This document shows positions 50,819 to 59,296 of a DNA stretch of 64,000 nt, piece by piece; the stretch's first letter is position 1; each line of letters begins with the position of its first letter. Location: contig NZ_JASNNW010000001.1 of the NCBI RefSeq assembly GCF_030165005.1, positions 124,001-188,000 on the forward strand. Reading direction: 5' to 3'. The notes under the pieces are model-generated. The model saw only the letters and a list, made by a program, of their open reading frames with translations, searched no databases and was not told where the DNA came from. The stretch comes from Blastococcus capsensis (GTDB lineage Bacteria; Actinomycetota; Actinomycetes; Mycobacteriales; Geodermatophilaceae). Made by a program: the position numbers and the translations under genes.

Positions 50819-53152
50819 ATGACCGTCACCGCGGAGCAGTCCGAGCGGGACGCCGAGCAGGACCGCACGCTCCGGCAGATCGAGCAGCGGGTGCTGTGGC
50901 TGGCCACCTCGATCGTCGACCACGCCAACCGGCTCCGCTCCGACCCGAGCGGCCTCAAGGTGGGCGGGCACCAGGCGTCCAGCGCCTCGATGGTCACGAT
51001 CATGACCGCGCTGTGGCTCGAAGGGCTGAATCCGCAGGACCGGGTGTCGGTCAAGCCGCACGCCTCCCCGGTGCTGCACGCGCTCGAGTACCTGCTGGGG
51101 CAGCTCGACGGCTCCTACCTGCCCCGGCTGCGCGAGTTCGGTGGCCTGCAGAGCTATCCCAGCCGGCTGAAGGATCCCGTCCCGGCCGACTACTCCACGG
51201 GATCGGTCGGCATCGGGGCGACGGCGCCGATCTGGGGCGCGCTGGCCCGCCGCTACGTCGGGGCCCACTTCGGGCCCGGCAGCACCGGCGGCACCGGTCG
51301 GCAGTGGTCACTCGTGGGCGACGCCGAGCTCGACGAGGGCGCGGTGTGGGAGACCGTCCTCGACCCGATGGTCGCCGAACTGGGCGAGGTCGTATGGGTG
51401 GTGGACCTCAACCGGCAGTCCCTGGACCGCATCGTCCCGACGATGGGCGCCACCCGGCTGCAGGGCATGTTCGCCGCGGCCGGCTGGCAGGTGCTCACCG
51501 CGAAGTACGGCCGGCTGCTGGGGGACCTGTTCGCCCGTCCCGGCGGGGAGCACCTGCGCGACCGCATCGACGAGATGACCAACCCGGAGTACCAGCGGAT
51601 GCTCCGGCGCACCGCCGCCGAGCTGCGGAAGGCACTGCCCGGCGACGGTCCCGGAGCCGACCCGATCGCCCGCCTGATCGCGGACGTCACGGACGACGAC
51701 CTGCGCGCCGCCGTCCGCAACCTCGGCGGCCACGACCTGTCCGCCCTGCGCTCGACGTTCGCGCAGATCGACGACACCCGCCCCACCGTGGTCCTGGCCT
51801 ACACGCTCAAGGGCTACGGACTGGCCACCGAGGGGCACCCGCAGAACCACTCCGCCCTGCTGAACGAGGCGCAGATCGGTCAGCTCGCCGATCACCTGGG
51901 CGTGGACCCCGCCGATCCCTGGGCCGGGTTCCCGCCGGACAGCGCTCCCGCGCGGCTGCTCACCGAGGCCGCGGACCGGCTGCGCCGCGTCGAGGAGGCG
52001 CCCGCGGAGGTGCCCGAGGTCCCGGTGGACCTGGGCCGCACCCCCTCGGGGACCGCCACGACGCAGGCCGCCCTGGGCCGCGCGCTCCTCGATCTCAACC
52101 GCGCCGCGCCGGAGGTCGGCCGCCGGGTCGTCACCGTCAGCCCCGACGTCAGCTCCAGCACCAATCTCGGCGGCTGGGTGAACAAGGTCGGAGTCTGGTC
52201 GTCGTCCGAGCGGGCCGACTGGTTCGCCGACGACGCCGAGACTATCCTGCACTGGCGGGAGCAGCCCAGCGGTCAGCACATCGAGCTGGGCATCGCCGAG
52301 ACGAACCTGGTCGGTCTCATGGGGGAGCTCGGCGCCACGTGGAACCGCTGGGGTCAGCCGCTGCTGCCGGTCGGCGTGATGTACGACCCGTTCGTCGAAC
52401 GCGCCCTGGAGCCGTGGTCGTTCGGGATCTACGCCGGCGGGCAGTCGATCCTGGTCGGCACACCGTCCGGCGTCACGCTGGCGCCCGAGGGCGGCGCGCA
52501 CCAGTCGATCAAGACGCCGTCCATCGGGCTGGAGCAGCCGGGCTGCGTGTCCTATGAGCCGGCGTTCGTGCTGGACACCGAGTGGTGCCTGCTCGCCTCC
52601 CTGGCCCGCCTGGGCCGGCCGGGCGGCAGCTCCGCGTACCTGCGGCTGTCCACCCGCCCGGTCGACCAGACCCTCGCCGCGGTGCCGGCCGACCCCGCTG
52701 CCCGCGAACGGCGCCGTCGCCAGGTCACCGCGGGGGCGTACGCGCTGCGCCGCGCGGCCCGGCCGACGGTCACGCTGGTCACGCTGGGCGCCCTGGTCCC
52801 CGAGACGCTCGAGGCGGCCGATCGGCTCGACGGGCTCGGGATCGGCGCCGACGTCGTCTGCGTGACCAGTCCGGGTCTGCTCTTCCGCGCGCTGCAGGCC
52901 CGACGCGGGCTCGACGACGCCGGATCGTGGATCCTGGACACGGTCTTCCCGCGGGAGCGGGCCATCCCACTCGTCACCGTCCTCGACGGCCACCCGCACA
53001 CCCTGGCCTTCCTCACCGGGGTGAACGGGGTGCCGGGTACTCATCTGGGCGTGACCGCCTTCGGGCAGAGCGGCGACCTGGCCGGCGTGTACCGGTACCA
53101 CGGACTGGACGCCGACTCGATCGTCGGCGCGGCGCTGGACCTGGTGGACTGA
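50819..53152 (+). CDS. Transketolase-like, AceE-type pyruvate dehydrogenase E1
   Basis: This 777-residue thiamine diphosphate enzyme resembles the homodimeric E1 (AceE) family. ThDP/Mg motifs are GDAELDEGAVWETVLD with an Asn in VDLNRQSLDR; a HASPVLHALEYLLGQL and GGLQSYPSRL segment corresponds to the substrate channel. The C-terminal half has HIELGIAETNLVGLMGELGA and GGQSILVGTPSGVTLAPEGG. It is shorter than AceE (about 890) and stands alone without E2 or E3, so it may decarboxylate another 2-oxoacid or act as a transketolase-like lyase. It starts one nt after glcD. Confidence 0.85.
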   Translation: MTVTAEQSERDAEQDRTLRQIEQRVLWLATSIVDHANRLRSDPSGLKVGGHQASSASMVTIMTALWLEGLNPQDRVSVKPHASPVLHALEYLLGQLDGSYLPRLREFGGLQSYPSRLKDPVPADYSTGSVGIGATAPIWGALARRYVGAHFGPGSTGGTGRQWSLVGDAELDEGAVWETVLDPMVAELGEVVWVVDLNRQSLDRIVPTMGATRLQGMFAAAGWQVLTAKYGRLLGDLFARPGGEHLRDRIDEMTNPEYQRMLRRTAAELRKALPGDGPGADPIARLIADVTDDDLRAAVRNLGGHDLSALRSTFAQIDDTRPTVVLAYTLKGYGLATEGHPQNHSALLNEAQIGQLADHLGVDPADPWAGFPPDSAPARLLTEAADRLRRVEEAPAEVPEVPVDLGRTPSGTATTQAALGRALLDLNRAAPEVGRRVVTVSPDVSSSTNLGGWVNKVGVWSSSERADWFADDAETILHWREQPSGQHIELGIAETNLVGLMGELGATWNRWGQPLLPVGVMYDPFVERALEPWSFGIYAGGQSILVGTPSGVTLAPEGGAHQSIKTPSIGLEQPGCVSYEPAFVLDTEWCLLASLARLGRPGGSSAYLRLSTRPVDQTLAAVPADPAARERRRRQVTAGAYALRRAARPTVTLVTLGALVPETLEAADRLDGLGIGADVVCVTSPGLLFRALQARRGLDDAGSWILDTVFPRERAIPLVTVLDGHPHTLAFLTGVNGVPGTHLGVTAFGQSGDLAGVYRYHGLDADSIVGAALDLVD

Positions 53153-53162
53153 TCACGCCGCC

Positions 53163-53822
53163 CTACTGCTGGTCCGGCGGGTGCTCGGCGCGCCAGGCGT
53201 CGAACGCGCCGAGGAACGAGGTCGCCATGGCGTTCTCGGTGCGCACCTCGTCCCGGTCCCGCTCGTCGACCATCCGCTCGCTCAGCGCCAGGGTGTTGAA
53301 CTTGATGGCGCGGAAGTAGGGGATGAACGAGGCGGGCGTGAAGGCCCGCTTCGACGGCCGCGGTTCGACCCCGTCCGGTGCCCAGGGCGCGGGCTCGGGC
53401 AGCGCGGGGAGGCCGAGCGCCTCGACGGCGGCGAGGACGGGTTCGTCGTCGGGCCGATCGGTGAAGTCGCGGGAGAGCTCCCGGAACACCTCGCTGCCGT
53501 CAGGTGCGACCGCGACGATGACCGGCCGGAAGATCGACGCGCCCTCGTCCCAGGCACCCAGGGGCTTGGCCAGCCGCGAGCCGTCGGGGTCGCTCACCCA
53601 CGGGAACGGGACGTGCCAGGTGCGGTCGAAGGCGAGCTGCACCTCCGGCCGGTCGACCGAGGCGAGCACGACCTCGGTTCCGGCAGCGGCGAGCCGGGGC
53701 AGCGACTGGGCCAGACGGACCGCCTGGGCGCAGCAGTAGGGCTACCAGTCGCCCCGCAGGCCGACGAGGAGCAGGGCTGCGCGGTCGTCGGACCGCAGCG
53801 CGAGCAGATCAGCGGTGTCCAT
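53163..53822 (-). pseudogene. Redoxin/peroxiredoxin-like gene interrupted by TAG at the motif Cys
   Basis: Starting at the ATG at 53822 with TGGAGGG upstream, the frame reads MDTADLLALRSDDRAALLLV then GLRGDW, a stop, and PYCCAQAVRLAQSL. In AhpC/TSA-like redoxins this motif is W-C-P-Y-C, so the TAG (53742-53744) stands exactly where the first Cys belongs. The downstream 190 residues continue uninterrupted (RTWHVPFPWVSDPDGSRLAK; FRAIKFNTLALSERMVDERD). It is either a recent nonsense mutation or, less likely, recoding. TGC to TAG needs two changes. Confidence 0.6.
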
Positions 53823-53863
53823 CCCTCCACCGTAGGGACGTCGGGACGCCGCCGCGACCGGCG

Positions 53864-54190
53864 GCGGCGCGAACACCGCCGCGGCTTTCGATGGCCCCGG
53901 CAGCGGGTTGTCCACGTCGCAGGCCAGTACGACAGCACAGCGAGGCCCGCCTCGACGTCCGCGCCGAGCGGGCCGGTGACCGTCCGGCCCACCAGGTGGG
54001 CGCCGGCGCGGTGCAGGACGTCCACGGTGCCGTCCCCACCGTCGGCGACCGGGACGCCGGTCACCCGGCAGTCCGGCAGCGCGTCGCGGCACCCTGCGGC
54101 CATGGCGTCGGCCGCTGCGGCCGCGGAGAGGCTGCCCTCGAACTTGTCGGGGGCGACGACGAGGGAGGCCGCGTCACGCCGGGACCGCAC
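53864..54190 (-). pseudogene. Decayed second glycerate kinase
   Basis: The first 75 codons read as an authentic glycerate kinase N-terminus (LVVAPDKFEGSLSAAAAADA; VPVADGGDGTVDVLHRAGAH; TGPLGADVEAGLAVL). After a large deletion and a frame change the gene jumps to CDVDNPLPGPSKAAAVFAPP, which belongs to the middle of the enzyme. The rest is missing; the redoxin remnant follows directly. Compare the intact kinase at 48437-49453. Confidence 0.75.
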
Positions 54191-54234
54191 GACATCCGCG
54201 GCGGACTCGTCCGGTGCAGACCTTCCGGTGCGGA

Positions 54235-54251
54235 TATCTCATCGCTAAGGT
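54235..54251 (+). promoter_or_regulatory. hyuA promoter with shared operator (site E)
   Basis: The minus strand reads TTAGCGATGAGATA at 54235-54248, the fifth copy of the core. On the plus strand its end overlaps a -10-like TAAGGT (54246-54251) eight nt upstream of the hyuA ATG. The transcript would be leaderless, and a bound regulator would block the -10. This links hyuAB to the arcC, fdrA, permease and Mo hydroxylase units. Confidence 0.55.
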
Positions 54252-54259
54252 TTCCCGAC

Positions 54260-56335
54260 ATGAGCGCGCGCCGCGTCCGGATCGGCATCGACACCGGCGG
54301 GACGTTCACCGACGTCGTCGCGGTGGACGAGGAGACCGGCCAGACCACCACGACGAAGACCCCGTCCACGCCGGCCGATCCGGCCGAGGGCTTCCTCACC
54401 GGCGTCCGCAAGGTGCTGGACCTGCTGGACCTACCCGGCGACGCGGTCACCGCCGTCAGCCACGGAACGACGGTGGCGACGAACCAGCTGCTCGAGGGCA
54501 AACTCGACCGGATCGGGTTCGTCACCACCGAGGGCTACGAGTCGGTGCTGGAGATCGCCCGCCAGTCGGTACCCGACGGCTACGGCAACAGCTACTTCTG
54601 GGTCAAGCCGCCGCGGATCGTGCCCGCCGACCTGGTGCGCACCGTGCGCGGCCGCCTGGACCACACCGGCGCCGAGGTCCGCCCGTTCGACGAGGACGAC
54701 GCCCGCGCCGCCGCCCGGTTCTTCCGCGACGCCGGCATCCCCACCGTGGGCGTCTGCTTCCTGCACGCCTACGCGAACGACGCGCACGAGCGCCGGATGC
54801 TCGAGGTGATCCGCGAGGAGCACCCGGACGCCGTCGTCTCCATCAGCTCGCAGGTGCTGCGCGAGTACCGCGAGTACGAGCGGTCGGTGACCACGCTGGT
54901 CGACGCCGCGGTGAAGCCGAAGGTCGGCGCGTACGTCACCAACATCCGCACCCGCCTGGACGAGATCGCCCCCGGCGTGCCGTTCTACGTGATGAAGAGC
55001 AACGGCGGCGTGCTGTCGGCCGGTGAGGTCGTGCACCAGCCGATCACCACGATGCTGTCCGGACCGGCCGCCGGCGCCCTCGGTGCCGCGCTGATCGCCG
55101 GCACCGCCGGGTTCGACCGGGTGCTCACCTGCGACGGCGGCGGCACCTCCACCGACGTCACCGTCGTCATCGACGGCGAGCCGGCGCTCACCACCGAGGG
55201 CTCGGTCGGCGACTACCCGTCCAAGATCCCGATGATCGACGTCGTCACCGTCGGCGCGGGCGGCGGCTCGATCGCCTGGCTGTCGCCGGAGGGCACGCTC
55301 AAGGTCGGCCCGAAGTCGGCCGGCGCCGACCCCGGCCCGATCTGCTACCCGGACGGCGGCGACCAGCCGACCGTCACCGACGCCCACGTCGTGCTCGGCC
55401 GGATCCCCCCGCACCTGCTCGGTGGCGAGATCCCGCTGTCGGTGGACGCCGCGCGCACGGGCCTCGAGCAGCTGGGCGGGAAGCTCGACCTGTCACTGGA
55501 GCGCACCGCCACCGGGATCCTGGAGATCTCCGCCTGGAACCAGGCCAACGCGCTGCGCCAGGTGACGGTCGCCAAGGGCCTCGACGTCCGCGACTTCACG
55601 CTGACCACGTTCGGCGGCTCCGGCTCGCTGCTCGCCTGCCGGCTGATGGACATCCTGGGACTGCCGCGCACCCTGGTGCCGCCGAACCCGGGCAACGTCA
55701 GCGCGTTCGGGCTGCTCACCGTCGACGTCCGCAACGACTACGTGCAGACCGTCGTCAGCAAGCACGTGGACATCGATGTCATGGCCCTCGAGTCCGTCTT
55801 CGCCGACCTGGAGGGCCAGGCGCAGGCCGCGCTGGACGGCGAGGGCTTCCCGCGCGGTGACCAGCGCATGCAGCGGACGGCGGACCTGCGCTACGTGGGC
55901 CAGGCGTTCGAGGTCCGCGTACCGGTACCCGACGGCCACATCGACGCCGAGGGCAGTGACACAGTTGCCCAGGCCTTCCACGCGGCGCACCGCCAGCTCT
56001 ACGGCTACGACTTCGCCGACGACCCGCGCCAGGCCGTCGAGTGGGTGAACCTGCGGGTCAGCGGGATCGGGCCGATCCGCCGTCCCGACATCGTCCGGCT
56101 GGAGCCGGGGCAGGGCGGGACGGACCGGGCCGTCACGGGTTCGCGCCCCGTCTTCTTCGACGACGACTGGGTGGAGACACCCACCTACGACCGGCCCCGC
56201 CTCGCGCCCGGCGACGTCGTGGCCGGCCCGGCGATCGTCGAGGAGTTCGGCTCGACCGTCCCCGTCCATCCCGGCTTCGCCGCGACCGTCGACGCCTACG
56301 GGAACCTGCTGCTCACGAAGGAGACCGGCCGATGA
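54260..56335 (+). CDS. hyuA: Hydantoinase/oxoprolinase family protein, subunit A
   Basis: The 691-residue protein is an ATP-binding HyuA subunit with the ASKHA fold. Visible signatures are GIDTGGTFTDVVAVDEETG, AVSHGTTVATNQLLEGK, NGGVLSAGEVVHQPITTMLS with GPAAG, TCDGGGTSTDVTVVIDGEP, VGAGGGSIAW and GPKSAGADPGPICYP. Members cleave N-methylhydantoin or 5-oxoproline or carboxylate ketones using ATP. The ATG follows a -10-like box after eight nt. Its operator suggests a role in ureide or pyrimidine breakdown; 5-oxoprolinase is an alternative. Confidence 0.93.
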   Translation: MSARRVRIGIDTGGTFTDVVAVDEETGQTTTTKTPSTPADPAEGFLTGVRKVLDLLDLPGDAVTAVSHGTTVATNQLLEGKLDRIGFVTTEGYESVLEIARQSVPDGYGNSYFWVKPPRIVPADLVRTVRGRLDHTGAEVRPFDEDDARAAARFFRDAGIPTVGVCFLHAYANDAHERRMLEVIREEHPDAVVSISSQVLREYREYERSVTTLVDAAVKPKVGAYVTNIRTRLDEIAPGVPFYVMKSNGGVLSAGEVVHQPITTMLSGPAAGALGAALIAGTAGFDRVLTCDGGGTSTDVTVVIDGEPALTTEGSVGDYPSKIPMIDVVTVGAGGGSIAWLSPEGTLKVGPKSAGADPGPICYPDGGDQPTVTDAHVVLGRIPPHLLGGEIPLSVDAARTGLEQLGGKLDLSLERTATGILEISAWNQANALRQVTVAKGLDVRDFTLTTFGGSGSLLACRLMDILGLPRTLVPPNPGNVSAFGLLTVDVRNDYVQTVVSKHVDIDVMALESVFADLEGQAQAALDGEGFPRGDQRMQRTADLRYVGQAFEVRVPVPDGHIDAEGSDTVAQAFHAAHRQLYGYDFADDPRQAVEWVNLRVSGIGPIRRPDIVRLEPGQGGTDRAVTGSRPVFFDDDWVETPTYDRPRLAPGDVVAGPAIVEEFGSTVPVHPGFAATVDAYGNLLLTKETGR

Positions 56336-58203
56336 GCCTCACCGACGCCACCGTCGCCGCCGACCCGGTCCTCGTCGAGATCGTCGCCGGCACCCTGGCC
56401 GCTATCGAGAAGGAGGTGGAGACCTCCATCGGCCGCACCTCGCGCTCGCCGATGATCCGCGACGCGCACGACTTCCGCGCCGGCATCCACGACCGGCAGC
56501 TGCGCAAGCTCACCGGCCGCTCGTACTCCGCGCTGGTCCAGCCGGTGGTGCGCGACTACCCGATCGGGACGATGAACGTCGGCGACGTCTACTTCCACAA
56601 CGACGTCTACCTCTCCGAAGGCGGCATCGGCCACCTGCCCGACCTGTGTGTCACGGTGCCGGTCTTCGCGCACGTGGACGGCGCGGAGCGCGTCGTCGCC
56701 TTCGTGCAGGCGTTCGGCCACCACGACGACATCGGCGGAGCCGTCCCCGGCTCGATGCCGTCGGCGGCGACCAGCGTGTACGAGGAGGGCCTGATGGTCC
56801 CCCCGATCAAGCTGTGGGACCGCGGCGTGCCCAACGAGAGCGCGCTGAAGATCATGACCCGCAACTCCCGGATGCCCGACTCGCTGGCCGCCGACCTCGA
56901 CGCCGAGTGCTCGGCCTGCCTGGCCGGTGCCCGGCGGCTGGGCGAGCTGTTCGACCGGTACGGCGTGGTTGCGGTCGAAGCCTGCTTCGACGCGATCCTG
57001 GACAGCTCCACCGAGGTGTACCGGCGGGAGATCCTGTCCCAGATCCCCGACGGCACCTACGTCTGGGAGGACTACGCCGAGCACGACGGCGTGGAGGAGC
57101 CGCAGCTGCACCGCCAGCGGATCACGCTGATCATGGACTCCTCGAAGGAGACGCCGCTGGTCATCGACTTCACCGGCACCGGCCCGCAGGCCAAGGGCCC
57201 GATCAACCACTGCGGGGACTACGCCGACGGCAACTTCCTCAAGAAGTGGCTGGCCCCGATCCTGCGCAACCTGGCCGAGAGCCCCGAGCGGATGGCCCAG
57301 CTCGACGTCAACGAGGGCGTCGTGCCGCTGATCGAGATGCGCTTCCCGGAGAAGGGCACGCTGCTCACGCCGATCTTCCCGGCGCCCACCAACGCGCGGA
57401 CGTTCGTCATCCTGCGGCTGCTCGGCGTGCTCGCCGGCGTGCTGGCCAAGGCCACCGGCGGCCGGATGCCCGCCGACCAGGAGACCATCCGCTACACCGG
57501 CGTCTACGGGACCGACGTCGACGGGCAGCCGTACCTCATGCGCGAGGTGCTCGGCGGCGGATCGGGCGGGCGGTACTACGCCGACGGGGAGGACACCATC
57601 CACGTCGTCCCCGACTCCCGGAACCTGCCCACGGAGTTCACCGAGGGTCGTTTTCCGCTGCGGGTCGAGCGGCTGGGCCTGGCGATGGACTCCGGCGGAC
57701 CGGGGCGCTACCGCGGCGGCTGCGGCTACGAGAAGCACATCCGGGTGCTGCGCGACGCGCACTTCATGTCGATCGCCGACCGCTCGATCCTCGCCTGCTG
57801 GGGCGTCAAGGGCGGCAAGGCCGGCAAACCCTTCCAGATCACCGTCGACCCGGGCGGACCCGACGAGCACGAGGTGGACGCGCTGGCCGACGCCGAGCCG
57901 TTGCGCGCCGGCACCGTCGTGCGGATCAGGACGACGGGTGGCGGTGGCTGGGGCGACCCGCTGGACCGCTCGGTCGAGGAGGTGCTGCGGGACATCGCCT
58001 GGCGCAAGGTGTCGGTCGCGGGCGCGCGGGAGGACTACGGCGTCATCGTGCTGGGCTCCGGCCAGGCCGACCCGGCGGCGACGGAAGGGCTGCGTGCGGA
58101 GATGCGCGCCGCCCGCACCGGCGACGAGCCGTTCTTCGACCGCGGGCCGGGCTACGCCCTGCTCTCCGGCGGCGCGGCCTGCAACGAGTTCGACGCCCTC
58201 TGA
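56332..58203 (+). CDS. hyuB: Hydantoinase/oxoprolinase family protein, subunit B
   Basis: The 623-residue protein is the HyuB partner. Signature stretches are SRSPMIRDAHDFRAGIHDRQ, YFHNDVYLSEGGIGHLPDLC, AFGHHDDIGGAVPGSMPSAA, PTNARTFVILRLLGVLAGVL and TGGGGWGDPLDRSVEEVLRD (the GGGGxGDP tail). ATGA overlap with hyuA shows coupling. The pair makes the complete ATP-dependent enzyme. No hydantoin racemase or carbamoylase is nearby. Confidence 0.93.
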   Translation: MSLTDATVAADPVLVEIVAGTLAAIEKEVETSIGRTSRSPMIRDAHDFRAGIHDRQLRKLTGRSYSALVQPVVRDYPIGTMNVGDVYFHNDVYLSEGGIGHLPDLCVTVPVFAHVDGAERVVAFVQAFGHHDDIGGAVPGSMPSAATSVYEEGLMVPPIKLWDRGVPNESALKIMTRNSRMPDSLAADLDAECSACLAGARRLGELFDRYGVVAVEACFDAILDSSTEVYRREILSQIPDGTYVWEDYAEHDGVEEPQLHRQRITLIMDSSKETPLVIDFTGTGPQAKGPINHCGDYADGNFLKKWLAPILRNLAESPERMAQLDVNEGVVPLIEMRFPEKGTLLTPIFPAPTNARTFVILRLLGVLAGVLAKATGGRMPADQETIRYTGVYGTDVDGQPYLMREVLGGGSGGRYYADGEDTIHVVPDSRNLPTEFTEGRFPLRVERLGLAMDSGGPGRYRGGCGYEKHIRVLRDAHFMSIADRSILACWGVKGGKAGKPFQITVDPGGPDEHEVDALADAEPLRAGTVVRIRTTGGGGWGDPLDRSVEEVLRDIAWRKVSVAGAREDYGVIVLGSGQADPAATEGLRAEMRAARTGDEPFFDRGPGYALLSGGAACNEFDAL

Positions 58204-58357
58204 CCCACTGCTGCGGCCGGCGCCCGTCCAGCGTCACCGCTCCCAGCCGCCGGGCGGCCGCGCCGGAGGCCGGCCCCGCGGCGGTCTCCAGCGCCGCGAT
58301 GCGGTAGTGCCGGGAGTCCGCCGCGGGCTCGCGGGCGGAGGGGGCAGCGGCCCGCCC

Positions 58358-58537
58358 TCAGGTGCCCAGGGTGGTGTCGCCGGACGTCGGCTTGGCGTCG
58401 TCGCCGGTCACGCCCTCGTCGCCCCGGGGGCGCGCGGCGTCCTCCTCGGCGCCTTCGACGTCCTCGGGAACCAGCGGGGTCTCGTCGCGGACGTTCTCCC
58501 TGGCCTCGTCGCGGTCGGTGCCTGGTACCTCGGTCAT
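58358..58537 (-). CDS. Small acidic hypothetical protein
   Basis: The 59-residue product is rich in Asp, Glu, Gly and Thr and lacks aromatic residues other than none visible (MTEVPGTDRDEARENVRDET at the start). AAGGAG stands before the ATG. It looks intrinsically disordered. I do not recognise a family. The flanking stretches 58204-58357 and 58538-58783 show nothing else. Confidence 0.55.
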   Translation of the reverse strand: MTEVPGTDRDEARENVRDETPLVPEDVEGAEEDAARPRGDEGVTGDDAKPTSGDTTLGT

Positions 58538-58783
58538 GATGATCTCCTTCGCGTAGCGTCCGGCTCCCCTACCCGGCGGCCCGGCCGTCAGACAGCCGTT
58601 CGCCACGGGCGGACGGCCGGAAGCCGCCACGACGGCCCGCGCCTCGGCGCCCCGGACCACCGGGGTCCTGCGGAAGTCGGGCGCTGCCCAGCCGGCCGGG
58701 TGGCGACCGACCGTGCGGAGGGACCTGCCTCGACCGGCCGCCGGCCGGGCACGGGCCGGGCGGCCGGGCGGCATGACCGCCGG

Positions 58784-59269
58784 TCAGTACCCCCGGCGGC
58801 GCCACCAGCGCCGGGTCGCGGGTGGCGGCGCGGCTGCGGGTGCGGGAGGCGGCGGCCGGTCGCGCAGCCAGCCGGCCACCAGCGCCTCGACGTCGGCCAG
58901 GCCGGGCACCGGGGCCCAGCGGCTCTCCGCCGGCCGGCGCCAGAATGCCTGGACGCGGGTGTTGTAGTCCTCGGCCAGCGCCCGCACCTCGGCCTCCGAG
59001 GCCAGCCGCGCCACCCGCGCCGGCAGGTCGTCGCGCTCCCGGCGCAGCCGCAGGCCCGGCGGCAGCATCTCCGCCGTCTCCACGCCCTCGCGCCTGGCCT
59101 TGGCCACCGCCCAGTCGTAGGCGTCCTGGGAAAGGGCCTCGCGCGGCAACGGCCGACCGACCCCGGGCAGGGTCGCGAAGTCCCCGCGCTCCATGCCGCG
59201 GTGGATCTGCTGCTCCACCCACGTCTCGAACGACATCCCGGTCGGCTTCCGCTCGGTCACCTCTCCCAT
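58784..59269 (-). CDS. DUF1992 (DnaJ-like C28 homologue) protein
   Basis: The protein of about 161 residues has the DUF1992 motif (FETWVEQQIHRGMERGDFAT, LPGVGRPLP, DAYDWAVAKARREGV) followed by a variable region and a Pro/Ala/Arg-rich tail ending WWRRRGY. Function is unknown; the domain also occurs in human DNAJC28. The ATG at 59269 gives the conserved N-terminus. It diverges from the NUDIX gene. Confidence 0.82.
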   Translation of the reverse strand: MGEVTERKPTGMSFETWVEQQIHRGMERGDFATLPGVGRPLPREALSQDAYDWAVAKARREGVETAEMLPPGLRLRRERDDLPARVARLASEAEVRALAEDYNTRVQAFWRRPAESRWAPVPGLADVEALVAGWLRDRPPPPAPAAAPPPATRRWWRRRGY

Positions 59270-59296
59270 GGTCCGCGTCTCTGCCACGCTGGGCAC

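Noticed and set aside
53340-53360. tRNA T-loop-like GGTTCGA
   Set aside because: It lies inside the redoxin frame and no cloverleaf can be drawn around it; no convincing tRNA was found in the window.
53742-53744. Selenocysteine or pyrrolysine codon
   Set aside because: Selenocysteine uses TGA, not TAG, and no pyrrolysine machinery is known here; decay is simpler, though I kept the site as a finding.
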